Positions 7,937-21,477 of a DNA stretch of 64,000 nt are shown here, one piece after another. This DNA comes from Leptolyngbya sp. SIOISBB (GTDB lineage: Bacteria > Cyanobacteriota > Cyanobacteriia > Phormidesmidales > Phormidesmidaceae). Within the stretch, counting starts at the first letter, position 1. Each line of letters opens with the position of its first letter. The notes beneath the pieces are model-generated. The model saw nothing but the letters and a program-made list of their open reading frames with translations. It had not been told where the DNA came from and made no database searches. The translations under genes and the position numbers were made by a program. The stretch is taken from positions 5,022,001 through 5,086,000 of the forward strand of contig JAAHII010000001.1 of NCBI GenBank assembly GCA_010671905.1, in the 5' to 3' direction.

Positions 7937-8804
7937 ATCCCATCGCTCCGGCATCCTGACACTCCGCAACCTGACGCACTAGCCGGATGACCGTCACCTC
8001 TGGTGGGCAAAACAACCGTCCCGGAAAGTAACTGGCAAGTCCTCGATTGACATAAAGTTGATTGGGGCCAACTTGATGGAGTCCAGAGGCCCACTGCCAA
8101 TTTCGGAACACAAGATCGCAATCTTGTTTCAAAAAAGGGATCCAACGCCTTGCCCAGGTTGGAACCCCCGAGCCCCAGGCCTGTAAAATTCCTGGTAAAG
8201 CTCCCCGTCCAGGAATTGCTACCTGACCACCGTGGGTATGCCCTGACAAGACTAAATCCGCTCGGGACTGTTGCAGGATAACGAAACTATCAGGATTGTG
8301 AGACAGAACTAGACGAGGTATATGTTCATCAAGTCGCCCCAAGACTGACTCTGGTTGGAAGGCCCGCGAATAATAATCCGCCAAGCCGACTACAGGAAAA
8401 TCAGCTCCGAAGGGATAAGCGATTTCATTCCATAAAGTTTGAATCCCAACCGATTGCAGACCGGCTCTTACTACAGTCTGCATATTGGGATATCGATTAT
8501 CGTGATTGCCCAATATGGCATAGATTCCATTGCGACTTTTGAGGTCTTTGAGATAAGGCGACAATCGGTCAATATCTTTTGCCTGATCGGTAATGAAATC
8601 ACCCGTAAGGACTACCAAATCTGGATTGATTTCATTACATTGAGCGATCGCTGCTTCCAGGATGTTGGCTGACAGGCTACGACCATCAAAATGAAAGTCA
8701 GATAGCTGTACTACTGTTGCCCCCTGTAATCGCTTGGGTAGATCAGAGATCGTGATCGTGATGTGTTCTGTGGTTAGCGGCTCAATGAGAACGGGAGGTA
8801 GCAA
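7899..8804 (-). CDS. Metallophosphoesterase (YkuE-like calcineurin-fold)
   Basis: 301 residues. All metal-binding blocks of the calcineurin-like fold are present in order: SDFHFDG (DxH), LTGDFI, LGNHDNR, LSHNPD and SGHTHGGQ. This order and spacing fit the YkuE-type branch, which acts on phosphoesters and possibly lipid or UDP-linked substrates at the membrane. No N-terminal membrane anchor is visible from the ATG at 8804, unlike many YkuE relatives. The last 38 bp overlap the 3' end of the convergent TrpD2-like gene. Confidence 0.88.
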   Translation of the reverse strand: MLPPVLIEPLTTEHITITISDLPKRLQGATVVQLSDFHFDGRSLSANILEAAIAQCNEINPDLVVLTGDFITDQAKDIDRLSPYLKDLKSRNGIYAILGNHDNRYPNMQTVVRAGLQSVGIQTLWNEIAYPFGADFPVVGLADYYSRAFQPESVLGRLDEHIPRLVLSHNPDSFVILQQSRADLVLSGHTHGGQVAIPGRGALPGILQAWGSGVPTWARRWIPFLKQDCDLVFRNWQWASGLHQVGPNQLYVNRGLASYFPGRLFCPPEVTVIRLVRQVAECQDAGAMGSIFHGKERSLAE

Positions 8805-9051
8805 GGGACATTTTCTGGATGACTATATTATTGATCTTAACTATTCTCTCAGCCCGATGGGCAGCTACTCTGCGCTTGAACTACAAAAACCGGGTATACT
8901 TCTGCGCGGATGCATCGTATCAAGGTTGTTTTAGAGTCTTAAGAATTTAACTTATACAGTCTCTTCGTCTTTTGCACGTATCCAAAGACTTTTGATCGAG
9001 TATGATCGATGGGTTAATTTATTCAGACCTGCCACGGACGCTGTGCCCGAC

Positions 9052-9660
9052 ATGACTGATTTTCCTCAGCCTCCGCAAACACCGGACAATCCCGCTAGTA
9101 AAAATACCGAACACAAAACTAACCCCGTAGTCGAAGGGATTCAAACCCTGGGTCTTAGCATTGTATTAGCCCTTGGCATTCGTGCCTTTGTCGCTGAGGC
9201 GCGCTATATTCCATCAGGTTCGATGGAGCCAACCTTAGAAATTAATGATCGCTTAGTCATTGAGAAAATCAGCTATCATCTCAATCCCCCTCAACGGGGC
9301 GATATTATCGTTTTTTGGCCTCCCGAAAGCATATATGAAAAAGAAGAAGAAGAGCCACGCAAAGATGCCTTTATTAAGCGTGTGATTGGTGTCCCTGGTG
9401 ATACGGTCGAAGTGCGTGACGGTACCGTATTGATTGATGGAGTTCCTCTTGAAGAGGACTACATTAAAGCTGAACCCAACTACACGTGGGGACCTGAAAC
9501 TGTCCCACCTGAAGCCTATTTGGTTTTAGGCGATAATCGTAATAGCAGTTACGATAGTCATGCTTGGCCTTCGCCTGATTTCTTCGTACCCGAAGACAAC
9601 ATCATCGGTAAAGCTGTGGTGCGTTTCTGGCCGCCTAGCCGCCTCGGTGGTCTGAATTAG
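9052..9660 (+). CDS. lepB: Signal peptidase I
   Basis: Membrane serine protease that removes signal peptides from exported and thylakoid-lumen proteins. 202 residues from ATG 9052 (MTDFPQPPQTPDN). The frame extends back to a TTG at 8992, but ATG 9052 gives the usual short polar N-terminus before a single transmembrane helix (IQTLGLSIVLALGIRAFVA). The catalytic Ser is in IPSGSMEPTL (about residue 57) and the general-base Lys in FIKRVIGVPGD (about residue 109). The GDNRNSSYDSH box follows. The KEEEEEP-rich insert before the Lys box is acidic and somewhat unusual. Confidence 0.94.
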   Translation: MTDFPQPPQTPDNPASKNTEHKTNPVVEGIQTLGLSIVLALGIRAFVAEARYIPSGSMEPTLEINDRLVIEKISYHLNPPQRGDIIVFWPPESIYEKEEEEPRKDAFIKRVIGVPGDTVEVRDGTVLIDGVPLEEDYIKAEPNYTWGPETVPPEAYLVLGDNRNSSYDSHAWPSPDFFVPEDNIIGKAVVRFWPPSRLGGLN

Positions 9661-9729
9661 TTGTTTTGGTTGGATGCTAGCTTCCCCATACAAAGGCATT
9701 CGAAATAAGTTTGACAACGCGATTTGGGA

Positions 9730-9864
9730 TAATACAACGAGAGTTTTTCAAGGCAACTAAGTGAGGCATACTCCGATTTGGAGGACGACGACAGTGAGGG
9801 TATGACCTGGGTGTCTAAAACTGCAGAGTTGGTGAGTAATCTGCAGTTAGCTCAGGTCATTTTA
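9730..9864 (+). ncRNA. Candidate small structured RNA ending in a terminator-like hairpin
   Basis: No gene is encoded here on either strand. A TAATAC box at 9730-9735 could be a -10 element; the TTGACA at 9711 is only 13 bases away, too close for a standard -35. Downstream is a small stem CTCC/GGAG (about 9771-9783). Then comes a long nested hairpin: ATGACCTG (9802-9809) with CAGGTCAT (9853-9860), enclosing AACTGCAGA (9819-9827) with TCTGCAGTT (9840-9848). A T-run (9860-9863) follows. Together this could give an RNA of about 120 nt. It is not recognised as Yfr1, Yfr2 or 6S RNA by motif. Confidence 0.4.
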
Positions 9865-9870
9865 AATCGC

Positions 9871-9921
9871 TGAGATTGCTATTCAGTTGAGATTGCTATT
9901 CAGTTGAGATTGCTATTCAGT
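9871..9921 (+). repeat. Three perfect tandem copies of a 17-bp unit
   Basis: TGAGATTGCTATTCAGT is repeated exactly at 9871-9887, 9888-9904 and 9905-9921. Exact copies imply recent slippage or selection as clustered binding sites. It lies between the candidate small RNA and the rpoC2 terminator. Nothing else was found in 9922-10240. Confidence 0.9.
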
Positions 9922-10240
9922 AAGGATGCTAATTCTAATCGCTGACGCTGTCATAGTCATGCTTCAATTATCCTCATGCCCATTCAGGTCAAATTACCGT
10001 AGTTTTCGAACGCTGACTTGGCCTGATGTCAGTGATGAACAATACTGTGTTGCTCGGACTCAATCGTCATTCCGGTATTCAGTGTATCCCAGAATTAAGC
10101 AGTGCTCGAAAGCGATATTCTGTGCGGCAGATTGGACTGTTGTCATCCTCCGGTCATGCGGAAGTGCGTGCCTTGAGTTGATCTAGGCCGGACGTTCCTA
10201 TGGGAGCAGTGTGATTGTTGCCTGAGCGATCGCCTCGTAA

Positions 10241-10271
10241 ACAAAAACCAGCCCTCATCTGAGGACTGGTT
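10241..10271 (-). terminator. Intrinsic terminator of the rpoB-rpoC1-rpoC2 transcript
   Basis: On the minus strand the stem AACCAGTCCTCA / TGAGGGCTGGTT (12 pairs, one G-T wobble, 2-base loop as drawn) is followed by TTTTTGTTT. It lies about 30 bp after the rpoC2 stop codon. Confidence 0.88.
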
Positions 10272-10299
10272 GCATCACAATGAGCTGTCGCTCAATTCC

Positions 10300-13200
10300 T
10301 TAGATGATGTCGCTGTTATCATCGATCAGCAAATTATCATCGTCCAAGATGGGGTTTTGCGCAGGTGAAATATTGCCGGTTTTTTCACCAGTGCCGTCAC
10401 CATTATCAACAAAACCCACCATCTCATCATCTTTTAGGATTTTGCCCAAGCCACTATCGAGTTGGTAGTTGCGAGCAGTTGCATCATCTAGTACCACATC
10501 ACGAGCTAGGGCATCATCAATCATCGCTCCTTCGAATCCGGCATTCGGGTCAGTTTCCAGGCTGGGTGCCGGTTCTTCATAGGCATTAAAGCCAGTACCT
10601 GCCGGAATCAGACGACCGATAATCACGTTCTCTTTGAGTCCGCGCAGCCAGTCAGACTTACCTTCAATGGCTGCTTCTGTCAGCACCCGAGTTGTCTCTT
10701 GGAAGCTCGCTGCAGAGATGAAGCTATCGGTATTCAACGACGCCTTAGTAATCCCTAATAAGACGGGGGTGTATTCTGCTGGTGCCCCACCAGTGATCGC
10801 CATGGCTTCATTAACCTGCTCGATTTGATAAATCTCCATCAGTTCACCTGGCAGCATGGTGGTATCACCGCCATCCTCTACCCGGGCTTTGGAGGTCATC
10901 TGCCGCACAATGACTTCAATGTGCTTATCAGAAATATCTACCCCTTGTGACTGGTACACTGACTGAACTTCGTTCACCAAGAAGGTTTGCACTTCCTGCA
11001 AAGCTTTCATGGCGGCTGAGTGAATGCCTTCACCCTGGGACTTGTGATATCCAAAGAAAATTTCCAGAATCTGGTGGGGATTGGCTGGGCCGTCAGTTAA
11101 CGGTTCAGCCGCTTCCACATATTGACCATCATTGATCAATAGGTTTTGGCCCGGACTCAAGGGATATTCTGTCACCACTCCGTCAGCTTCAACGACCTTA
11201 ACGTTGGCTGTCTCATCGTCAGTGAAGACAACTTCTGCATTGCCTGGTCGTTCCACTAGGACACAGGCTTCTTTCGGTTTCCGAGCCTCCAAGAGTTCCT
11301 CAATTCGAGGTAGACCCTGAATAATATCACCGGTCTTAGCTCGCTCAAATACCAGGAGTACTAAACTATCACCCCGTTGTACTAGGTCACCATTCTCAAT
11401 ATGGAGGACGGCACCAGTCGATACCCGATAAGGCCGAGCAATCCGGAAGGTGAGTTGAGTATCCGTGATCTCAGTGATTTGACCAGACTCTTCTAGGGTA
11501 ATACCGGGTGCAACTTCGGTGCCGTCGACGATCAAATCACCCACGGCAACTGTCGGTTTCTGGCCATTTAATTCAAGCTGAACCAAATCATTAGCTCTCA
11601 CGACCAAAATTCGACGAATGGCCTCGGTACCTTCCCGAATTCCGCGCACTTCCCCTTCTTCTTTACATTGGATCTCGGTGCGGGCAACAACAGCTCCGGG
11701 TTCAATTTGCTGCCCCTCCTCCACCAAAATACGAGTCAAAGTGCTGCCTTGGGTCTGGTCAGCTACCACGTCTCGACGGATGATAATGGATTCCAAAATG
11801 ACCAGTTGCAGGCGCATCACATCGGGATCATTTTCGTCAGGCACCTGCTCGATGTCGGCTTCTAAGTGCGATGACTCTTCACCGATTTCTAGGACAAGTT
11901 GCGTTCGCAATAGTTCTTGGCCTTCTACTGACTTAACGCGATCGCCGTCCTTGAAAGAAATCCGCTGCACTGCGCGCAAGCGAATATGACAGCCCGAGTC
12001 ACTAGTGGAATCTTGGCTAGGCACAGAGGGCTCATCCGGCACGTTGAATTCTTCAACGGGACGCAGCAAAAGTGCTGGCCCTTCCGGAGATTCTACAAAT
12101 TCCACATAAGTTAGTTCGGATGTGGTGAGTCCAGCCATGAGTGTCTCACCGGGGGGCACGATCGTCCCGTCCCGATCCATTACTTCTTCGGGATTGTCCA
12201 CCATGTGCAGAGCACCAGGCTTAATCACGATCTCTCGCAGAATGTCATTTTTCTGGGTAACTTCAACGACCCCACTGCTTTGGCAGAAGATGTCTTTGAC
12301 GACTTCTGTACCGGCATCTACATATTGACCATCTTCTACGAGTAGCAAAGACAAGTCTTTGTTAACTTCATGGGTTTCTTCAGGAATCCACAAAAGCTGT
12401 CCGCCCTTCGTGACTTCGTAGCCCTGCTTACCTTTGCCTTTTTTGGCGGCTTCGACACCTGAGTATTTGATCATGCCGCCGGTACTGGTGCGGTAGGTGG
12501 TTTCTTCCATCTCCGCCACGACACCATTGTTGAGGAGCTTAGTCCCAGGGGTGGCGATCAGCGAAAATCGCTGACCGTTAGCGGTCTCGATAACATAGTG
12601 TTCACCCCCCTGACCACTCTCCATTTTGACTTCGGCTTGATCCAGTAAAACCGAGGCCGTAATCACCTCGACTTCACGAGCATCTTTTCCTTCTGGGATT
12701 TCTGGGAGGCGTACCAGTCCCCCCCGTTCGCTGACCTGACGAGTTTCAGCAATGACACTATCAGGCGTAATGCGATCGCCATTTTTAACGACAGGTTCAG
12801 CATTGGGTGGCAGATTATAGACTTCACCAGAAAGCACCCAAATCAAGCCACCACGCTGAGCTAAGCGAGTGGTATTGCCCTGCCGGTCAATTTTTTCTTC
12901 CTGCACTAGGCCAGCAAACTTGACTTCTCCAGAAAGATCGCTGTTAACGTCTTTCGTCGCTTTCTCAGTGACCTTGCGAACTCGACTGGAAGTCGGCATT
13001 TCCGCCAATAATTGGTCTTTAGTAACGCGACTGCCTTGATCTACGAACAAGATCGCCCCTTGAGGTAGCGTCTCTGACTGATTTTTGCCGGTGTCGCTCT
13101 GCACTACGAGCTTGGTTGAACTTTCCAAAACCAAGGCATCCTCACCATGGCGAGTCCGAAATGCACGGTTCTTAAACTTCGCGGGTAATTCGATGGTGCC

Positions 13201-14292
13201 ATCGCGCTTCGCCCTGACTTGGGGGGCCATTTCTCCTGTGAACGTGCCACCCGTGTGAAAGGTCCGCATCGTTAATTGTGTACCCGGTTCCCCAATCGAC
13301 TGAGCCGCAATAATGCCCACGGCTTCGCCCAAATCAACCATCTCCGAATGCGCTAGACTCCAGCCATAACAGAGCTGGCAAACAGAACGCGTCGCTTCAC
13401 AAGTCAGCCCAGACCGAACAAACACTTCTTCAATACCTGCTTCATAAATCTCATCAGCTCTCGCTTGAGACAGGGCTTCATTACGCTGGGCAACGACCTC
13501 ACCCGTTTTGGGATGAATAGCGTCTGCCGCTAAGACTCGACCCAGCAGCCGATCCGATAGCGGGATCAAGACCTTCTCGCCAGCTGTCATGCTCCGTAAG
13601 GGGATCCCTCGCTCGGTGCCACAATCTGTTTCGCGGATGATGACATCCTGTGAAACGTCCACCAAACGCCGCGTCAAATATCCGGAGTCAGCGGTTCGCA
13701 AAGCCGTATCTACTAATCCTTTACGCGCTCCGTAAGAAGAAATCACGTATTCTGTCACGGACAACCCTTCCCGGAAGTTAGTGCGAATTGGTTGGTCAAT
13801 GATTTCGCCTTGGGGATTCGCCATCAACCCCCGCATGCCAACGAGTTGACGCACCTGAGAGATGTTGCCCCGGGCCCCCGAAAAGGCCATCATATAAACC
13901 GAATTGAGGGGGTTGTTTTCCTTAAAGTTTTTGACAACTTGATTTTTGAGTTCTTCACTAGTGCCATTCCAGGTGTCAATTACTTTCTGGAAGCGCTCCA
14001 CTTCCGTGATTTCACCACGGGTATATCGTTCTTCAGTGGTGCGAATTTGCTCGTCAGCGGCGTCTAGCAACCCTCGTTTCTCAGAAGGGACTTGCAAATC
14101 TTCCACGCTAATGGAGACCCCGGCTCGAGTCGCATAGTGAAATCCCAGAGTTTTCATCTGGTCAGCCATTTGCGAGGTTCTAGCCGTACCAAAACTCTCA
14201 AAAGACCAAGAAATCAGTTTTTTAAGCTGTTTCTTGTCAATGATTCGGTTGCGAAATACCATCGGGGATTGATTGGTTGCCTGCTCTGCCAT
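10300..14292 (-). CDS. rpoC2: DNA-directed RNA polymerase subunit beta-prime (C-terminal part, cyanobacterial rpoC2)
   Basis: C-terminal portion of the split beta-prime subunit. In cyanobacteria rpoC is divided into rpoC1 and rpoC2. About 1330 residues from ATG 14292 ([19 protein letters not shown]). A GAGAGG sits 5-6 bases upstream, which favours this start over one at 14349. Near residues 130-150 the block [23 protein letters not shown] contains the F-bridge/trigger-loop entrance. [28 protein letters not shown] is the trigger loop. A long beta-barrel-rich insertion (about 600 residues, SI3 of cyanobacterial enzymes) splits the trigger-loop region before [15 protein letters not shown]. Ends acidic (LIDDNSDII). 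Last gene of the operon, followed by a strong terminator. Confidence 0.97.
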   Translation of the reverse strand: MAEQATNQSPMVFRNRIIDKKQLKKLISWSFESFGTARTSQMADQMKTLGFHYATRAGVSISVEDLQVPSEKRGLLDAADEQIRTTEERYTRGEITEVERFQKVIDTWNGTSEELKNQVVKNFKENNPLNSVYMMAFSGARGNISQVRQLVGMRGLMANPQGEIIDQPIRTNFREGLSVTEYVISSYGARKGLVDTALRTADSGYLTRRLVDVSQDVIIRETDCGTERGIPLRSMTAGEKVLIPLSDRLLGRVLAADAIHPKTGEVVAQRNEALSQARADEIYEAGIEEVFVRSGLTCEATRSVCQLCYGWSLAHSEMVDLGEAVGIIAAQSIGEPGTQLTMRTFHTGGTFTGEMAPQVRAKRDGTIELPAKFKNRAFRTRHGEDALVLESSTKLVVQSDTGKNQSETLPQGAILFVDQGSRVTKDQLLAEMPTSSRVRKVTEKATKDVNSDLSGEVKFAGLVQEEKIDRQGNTTRLAQRGGLIWVLSGEVYNLPPNAEPVVKNGDRITPDSVIAETRQVSERGGLVRLPEIPEGKDAREVEVITASVLLDQAEVKMESGQGGEHYVIETANGQRFSLIATPGTKLLNNGVVAEMEETTYRTSTGGMIKYSGVEAAKKGKGKQGYEVTKGGQLLWIPEETHEVNKDLSLLLVEDGQYVDAGTEVVKDIFCQSSGVVEVTQKNDILREIVIKPGALHMVDNPEEVMDRDGTIVPPGETLMAGLTTSELTYVEFVESPEGPALLLRPVEEFNVPDEPSVPSQDSTSDSGCHIRLRAVQRISFKDGDRVKSVEGQELLRTQLVLEIGEESSHLEADIEQVPDENDPDVMRLQLVILESIIIRRDVVADQTQGSTLTRILVEEGQQIEPGAVVARTEIQCKEEGEVRGIREGTEAIRRILVVRANDLVQLELNGQKPTVAVGDLIVDGTEVAPGITLEESGQITEITDTQLTFRIARPYRVSTGAVLHIENGDLVQRGDSLVLLVFERAKTGDIIQGLPRIEELLEARKPKEACVLVERPGNAEVVFTDDETANVKVVEADGVVTEYPLSPGQNLLINDGQYVEAAEPLTDGPANPHQILEIFFGYHKSQGEGIHSAAMKALQEVQTFLVNEVQSVYQSQGVDISDKHIEVIVRQMTSKARVEDGGDTTMLPGELMEIYQIEQVNEAMAITGGAPAEYTPVLLGITKASLNTDSFISAASFQETTRVLTEAAIEGKSDWLRGLKENVIIGRLIPAGTGFNAYEEPAPSLETDPNAGFEGAMIDDALARDVVLDDATARNYQLDSGLGKILKDDEMVGFVDNGDGTGEKTGNISPAQNPILDDDNLLIDDNSDII

Positions 14293-14381
14293 GTCGCCTC
14301 TCTGCCCTTTTCTGATTGACTGCTCAAGTGATTTAAGAGGGGAAATCACGCTCTCAATCCCCTCATCTCATAACGATGTTG

Positions 14382-16253
14382 CTAATTAGCTAATGCGTCA
14401 TGCACCGTCTTGTTGTAAATAATTCGTCCTGCAGTGGTTTTAATGTACTGGGAAATCAGATTACCCTCGGCGTCTTCTCGTGTCCGACGTTGAGAATAAA
14501 GCCGACGAATGGTGCCATCGGCCTCGGTCTTCTCTTCAACGAGTTCGTCAGGGCCGTCAGCTTCGACAGGACCGTCAAACCGTAACCACACCTTTGAGTG
14601 GAGACCAATTAGCCCTTGTTCAAAAGCCAAAATGGCATCTTCCATCGTGCCAAAAGTCTGGCCAGCACCCTTCTGTTCATAAGGATTTTCAGCGGTGAGA
14701 TAGTAACAGCCCAGCACCATATCTTGACTGGGAGTAATAATGGGTCGTCCCGTTGCTGGCGACAAGACATTATTCGAGGCCAGCATTAACAACCGCGCTT
14801 CTGACTGGGCCTCTAGCGATAAGGGCACGTGTACGGCCATCTGGTCACCGTCAAAGTCGGCATTAAAGGCGGGACAGACTAGAGGATGCAACTGAATGGC
14901 TCGTCCCTCAACCAAAATGGGCTCAAAGGCTTGAATGCCTAAACGGTGGAGAGTCGGAGCCCGGTTCAGCAATACTGGATGACTTTCAATGACCTCCTCC
15001 AACACTTCCCACACGCTAGGGTCATTACGTTGAATGAGTTTCTTGGCAGCTTTGATATTATTGACCAAGCCTTGACGAATCAGGCGATGAATCACAAAGG
15101 GTTGAAATAGCTCGATCGCCATCTCTCTAGGCAAACCACACTGATGAATGTGCAGTTTGGGACCAACTACGATCACCGAGCGGCCTGAGTAGTCGACTCG
15201 TTTACCTAAGAGATTCTGCCGGAATCGGCCTTGCTTCCCCTCAATAATGTCAGATAAGGACTTCAGGGGTCGGTTATTGGCTCCTACCACCGTGCGGCCT
15301 CGACGGCCGTTGTCAATCAACGCATCGACCGCTTCTTGCAGCATCCGCTTTTCATTTCGTACAATGATTTCCGGAGCTAGAATCTCTTGCAGCCTCGCAA
15401 GGCGGTTGTTGCGATTGATGACTCGACGGTATAGATCATTCAAGTCAGAAGTCGCGAACCGACCACCGTCAAGCTGCACCATGGGGCGCAAATCTGGTGG
15501 AATTACTGGAATCGCATTGATCACCATCCACTCAGGTTTCGAGCCGGTGGCAATGAAGTTGTCAATGACGCGCAATCGCTTGATGAGCTTGGCTCGCTTC
15601 TGTCCTTTAGAAACGCTAATTTGCTCCCGCAGTTGTTCAGCTTCCTCTTCTAGTTTGAGATCTTGAAGCAACCGCTGCAGAGCTTCCGCCCCGATGCCAA
15701 CTTCAATGCCTACGAGCTGCGATTCTTCGTCATAGAGCTGATCTTCAATCTCGATCCACTGGTCTTCCGTCAGTAGCTGTTTGTAAGACAGGTTATCCGC
15801 GTTGCCGGCATCCAGCACGACATAGGCGTTGAAGTAAACGATCTGCTCAACATCCTTCAGAGGCATGTCTAACAAAATCGCGATATAGCTAGGAATGCCC
15901 TTCAGATACCAAACATGGGCTACGGGAGCCGCCAGCTTGATATAGCCCATGCGATGACGTCGCACCCGGGATTCTGTCACCTCAACCCCGCACCGTTCAC
16001 AGACAATGCCCCGGTGCCGCACTCGCTTGTACTTACCGCAGTGACATTCCCAATCTTTGGCGGGGCCAAAAATGCGTTCACAAAACAAGCCATCCATCTC
16101 AGGCTTGAGGGTCCGGTAGTTGATCGTTTCTGGCTTGGTGACTTCACCGACTACCATGCCGTTAGGAAGGGTCCGCTCACCCCACTGGCGAACTCGCTCA
16201 GGAGACGCCAATCCAATCTTGACGTAGTCGAAACGCTGCTCTAGCTTTGCCAT
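14382..16253 (-). CDS. rpoC1: DNA-directed RNA polymerase subunit gamma (N-terminal part of beta-prime, rpoC1)
   Basis: 623 residues, the normal cyanobacterial length. The N-terminal zinc ribbon is seen as [21 protein letters not shown]. The active-site Mg loop [16 protein letters not shown] is intact (three Asp ligands). The clamp/rudder region ([20 protein letters not shown]) and [16 protein letters not shown] are conserved. Start ATG 16253 ([15 protein letters not shown]). It lies 83 bp after rpoB and about 90 bp before rpoC2 on the same strand, in the usual operon. Confidence 0.98.
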   Translation of the reverse strand: MAKLEQRFDYVKIGLASPERVRQWGERTLPNGMVVGEVTKPETINYRTLKPEMDGLFCERIFGPAKDWECHCGKYKRVRHRGIVCERCGVEVTESRVRRHRMGYIKLAAPVAHVWYLKGIPSYIAILLDMPLKDVEQIVYFNAYVVLDAGNADNLSYKQLLTEDQWIEIEDQLYDEESQLVGIEVGIGAEALQRLLQDLKLEEEAEQLREQISVSKGQKRAKLIKRLRVIDNFIATGSKPEWMVINAIPVIPPDLRPMVQLDGGRFATSDLNDLYRRVINRNNRLARLQEILAPEIIVRNEKRMLQEAVDALIDNGRRGRTVVGANNRPLKSLSDIIEGKQGRFRQNLLGKRVDYSGRSVIVVGPKLHIHQCGLPREMAIELFQPFVIHRLIRQGLVNNIKAAKKLIQRNDPSVWEVLEEVIESHPVLLNRAPTLHRLGIQAFEPILVEGRAIQLHPLVCPAFNADFDGDQMAVHVPLSLEAQSEARLLMLASNNVLSPATGRPIITPSQDMVLGCYYLTAENPYEQKGAGQTFGTMEDAILAFEQGLIGLHSKVWLRFDGPVEADGPDELVEEKTEADGTIRRLYSQRRTREDAEGNLISQYIKTTAGRIIYNKTVHDALAN

Positions 16254-16336
16254 GCTCAGCTCTTTCCTTTAGATATGCGCTTAATGTTTATTGATTCACG
16301 GCTGGGCTGAATGAGATCAGCCCAAAACGTAGTCGA

Positions 16337-19643
<3,307 letters not shown>

Positions 19644-20090
19644 GCGTCTCCTCAGGCGGAAAAACCCTACAGTTTCTACAAAAAAGCTCATCACAAGCAA
19701 CCCCATTCCCTTTGGTTGACATCAGGAATGTGGACAGCTACTGGACCTCAGCGTTGGCAATCCAGTGACAGGCTGAGTTGAATATTCTTGATGAAATCCA
19801 AAACACTAAGTCTCGATCCCATTTGGGTCGCTTTGACGAGCTGAACGATAACAGATGCGAATGATTTCTAGCGCTAAATCACTAGAAGATTGATGAGTAG
19901 TCAAATTTTAATAACGGCTTCAGACAGCAGCAATACATTACCCCAAGACCCTATCTGTCAGTTTGTCGTGCTTCGAACTAGCTTAGCAAAAAGAACGCAC
20001 TTTAAGTCATTTGTCAACACCCATTTTCCTGGAAAATATGCTAAGTCGCGGACTGAGATTGACCAAATAGTCTCTCAGAATCCGTCATGA
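19644..20090 (-). promoter_or_regulatory. Long leader/promoter region of rpoBC1C2
   Basis: 447 bp separate tatD from rpoB on the minus strand, much more than elsewhere in the block, so rpoB probably has its own promoter here. A short inverted repeat TTCTAG/CTAGAA lies near 19865-19886. Two translated frames in this stretch have no family resemblance. No specific promoter boxes can be claimed. Confidence 0.5.
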
Positions 20091-20900
20091 TTACAGTTGA
20101 CTGGCCAGCTCACGACTATGGGCTGGTAGTCGAAACAGCGAAATGGCATTGCGCGTTGTTCGCGCCGCTAGTTGCTCTAGGGGTTCTTGTCGAAGTTCTG
20201 CCAAGTAACTTGCGACGTAGAAGACATTCGCGGGCTGATTGCGGCGCTCCTTGCGCTTGGGCACAGGGGTCAAAAAGGGACAATCTGTTTCCACCAGTAG
20301 ACGATTGCTGGGAACCATCAGTGCCGACTCTTTCACTGTGTGAGCGTTTTTAAACGTCACAATGCCGCTAAAACTCACGTAGAAACCTAGATCTAAAAAC
20401 CATTGAGTCTCTTCAGGGGTGCCAGCCCAACAATGCATGACACCGGTGACTGTACCGACTTCATGATGAAATGCTCGAATTAACTGGGCTGTGCGCTCAG
20501 CGGCATCTCGACAATGAATAATCACCGGTAAACCCAGCTGATGGGCAATTGTCAACTGCGCCCAGAAAGCTTGCTCTTGCACTGCATGGTCATCAGCCTT
20601 GTAAAAGTCCAGTCCAGTCTCGCCGATGGCGACAACTCGCGTATCCGACTTTGCTAGAGACTCAATCGTGGTTGCCGTGCTTGACATCCACTTATCCATA
20701 TCTAATGGATGCAGCCCAATAGACAGAAACACTTCAGAGAAGCGATCAGCAATGGCTTGCATTTCAGTGAACTCACTGGGCTCAACGCAAGAATGCACCA
20801 AGTGAGTAATGCCTTGGGCCCGCCAAGTCGCTGCAATCTCGTCGAGATCGGGACGAAAGTCAGCAAAATTTATGTGAACGTGAGTATCAATCAACTGCAT
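20091..20900 (-). CDS. tatD: TatD-family metal-dependent hydrolase (3'-5' DNase)
   Basis: 269 residues, normal length. TIM-barrel metal ligands are all seen: IDTHVHI (HxH), [12 protein letters not shown] (Glu), PVIIHCRDA (His), MHCWAGT (His) and [11 protein letters not shown] (Asp). TatD proteins are Mg-dependent 3'-5' exonucleases linked to DNA and RNA quality control; some act on oxidised DNA. Located between rpsT and rpoB, as in many cyanobacteria, 58 bp after rpsT. Confidence 0.93.
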   Translation of the reverse strand: MQLIDTHVHINFADFRPDLDEIAATWRAQGITHLVHSCVEPSEFTEMQAIADRFSEVFLSIGLHPLDMDKWMSSTATTIESLAKSDTRVVAIGETGLDFYKADDHAVQEQAFWAQLTIAHQLGLPVIIHCRDAAERTAQLIRAFHHEVGTVTGVMHCWAGTPEETQWFLDLGFYVSFSGIVTFKNAHTVKESALMVPSNRLLVETDCPFLTPVPKRKERRNQPANVFYVASYLAELRQEPLEQLAARTTRNAISLFRLPAHSRELASQL

Positions 20901-20958
20901 TTTGCAGTTTCATCTCCTCTATGGCAGGTTGGTCAATCAGAGGGCGAACCAAAAATCT

Positions 20959-21264
20959 TTAAGAAGCTACTGCCTGTTGGGCTTCGACAGCTTTCAGCGC
21001 TTTACTCAAGCGAGCCTTGCGACGAGCACCGGCGTTGCGGTGATAGACCCCTCGCTTCACTGCCTTATCAATTTGACTAAAGGCAGTAGACAGTGCTGAT
21101 TGTGCTGCTGCCAAAGTCGTAGAGTTTTGATCGTCAGCATACGCATCTAGCGCCTCTAAGTAACGCTTGGTCAGCGTTTTCACTGCCGATTTGTAAGACT
21201 TATTGCGCAATCGGTTACGCTCAGATACCTGGATGCGTTTAATTGCAGACTTGATATTTGCCAC
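20959..21264 (-). CDS. rpsT: 30S ribosomal protein S20
   Basis: 101 residues. [26 protein letters not shown] is the S20 signature start, followed by the three-helix bundle and the late [10 protein letters not shown] segment. Binds 16S rRNA early in 30S assembly. First gene of the rpsT-tatD-rpo block, divergent from hisD across 213 bp that should hold both promoters. Confidence 0.97.
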   Translation of the reverse strand: MANIKSAIKRIQVSERNRLRNKSYKSAVKTLTKRYLEALDAYADDQNSTTLAAAQSALSTAFSQIDKAVKRGVYHRNAGARRKARLSKALKAVEAQQAVAS

Positions 21265-21477
21265 AGCTTGCCCAAACTTCTACTAATCAACTGAACAGAA
21301 GAAGTATCATAGCATCAATTCTCTATTGCTGAGTGGAGAATCTTACGGATAGTCAAACAGAACCGCGCTAAGCTATAAGACAGAGAAGCTTGCCCTTCCT
21401 CCACGCTGGAAACTGATTGGGGTTCAATCCAGTCAGGTTTTGGCGTTGCCGATTACTTAAGTCAGGTTTTGTGCGAA

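Noticed and set aside
9711-9735. TTGACA plus TAATAC as a full sigma-70 promoter
   Set aside because: Only 13 bases between the boxes; at best the -10 element is real.
9871-9921. 17-bp repeats considered as a mini-CRISPR
   Set aside because: The units are directly adjacent with no spacers, and no cas genes are in the window.
9926-10186. 86-residue plus-strand ORF in the rpoC2 downstream region
   Set aside because: No RBS, no domain pattern, cysteine-rich and irregular; looks like chance open frame in non-coding DNA.
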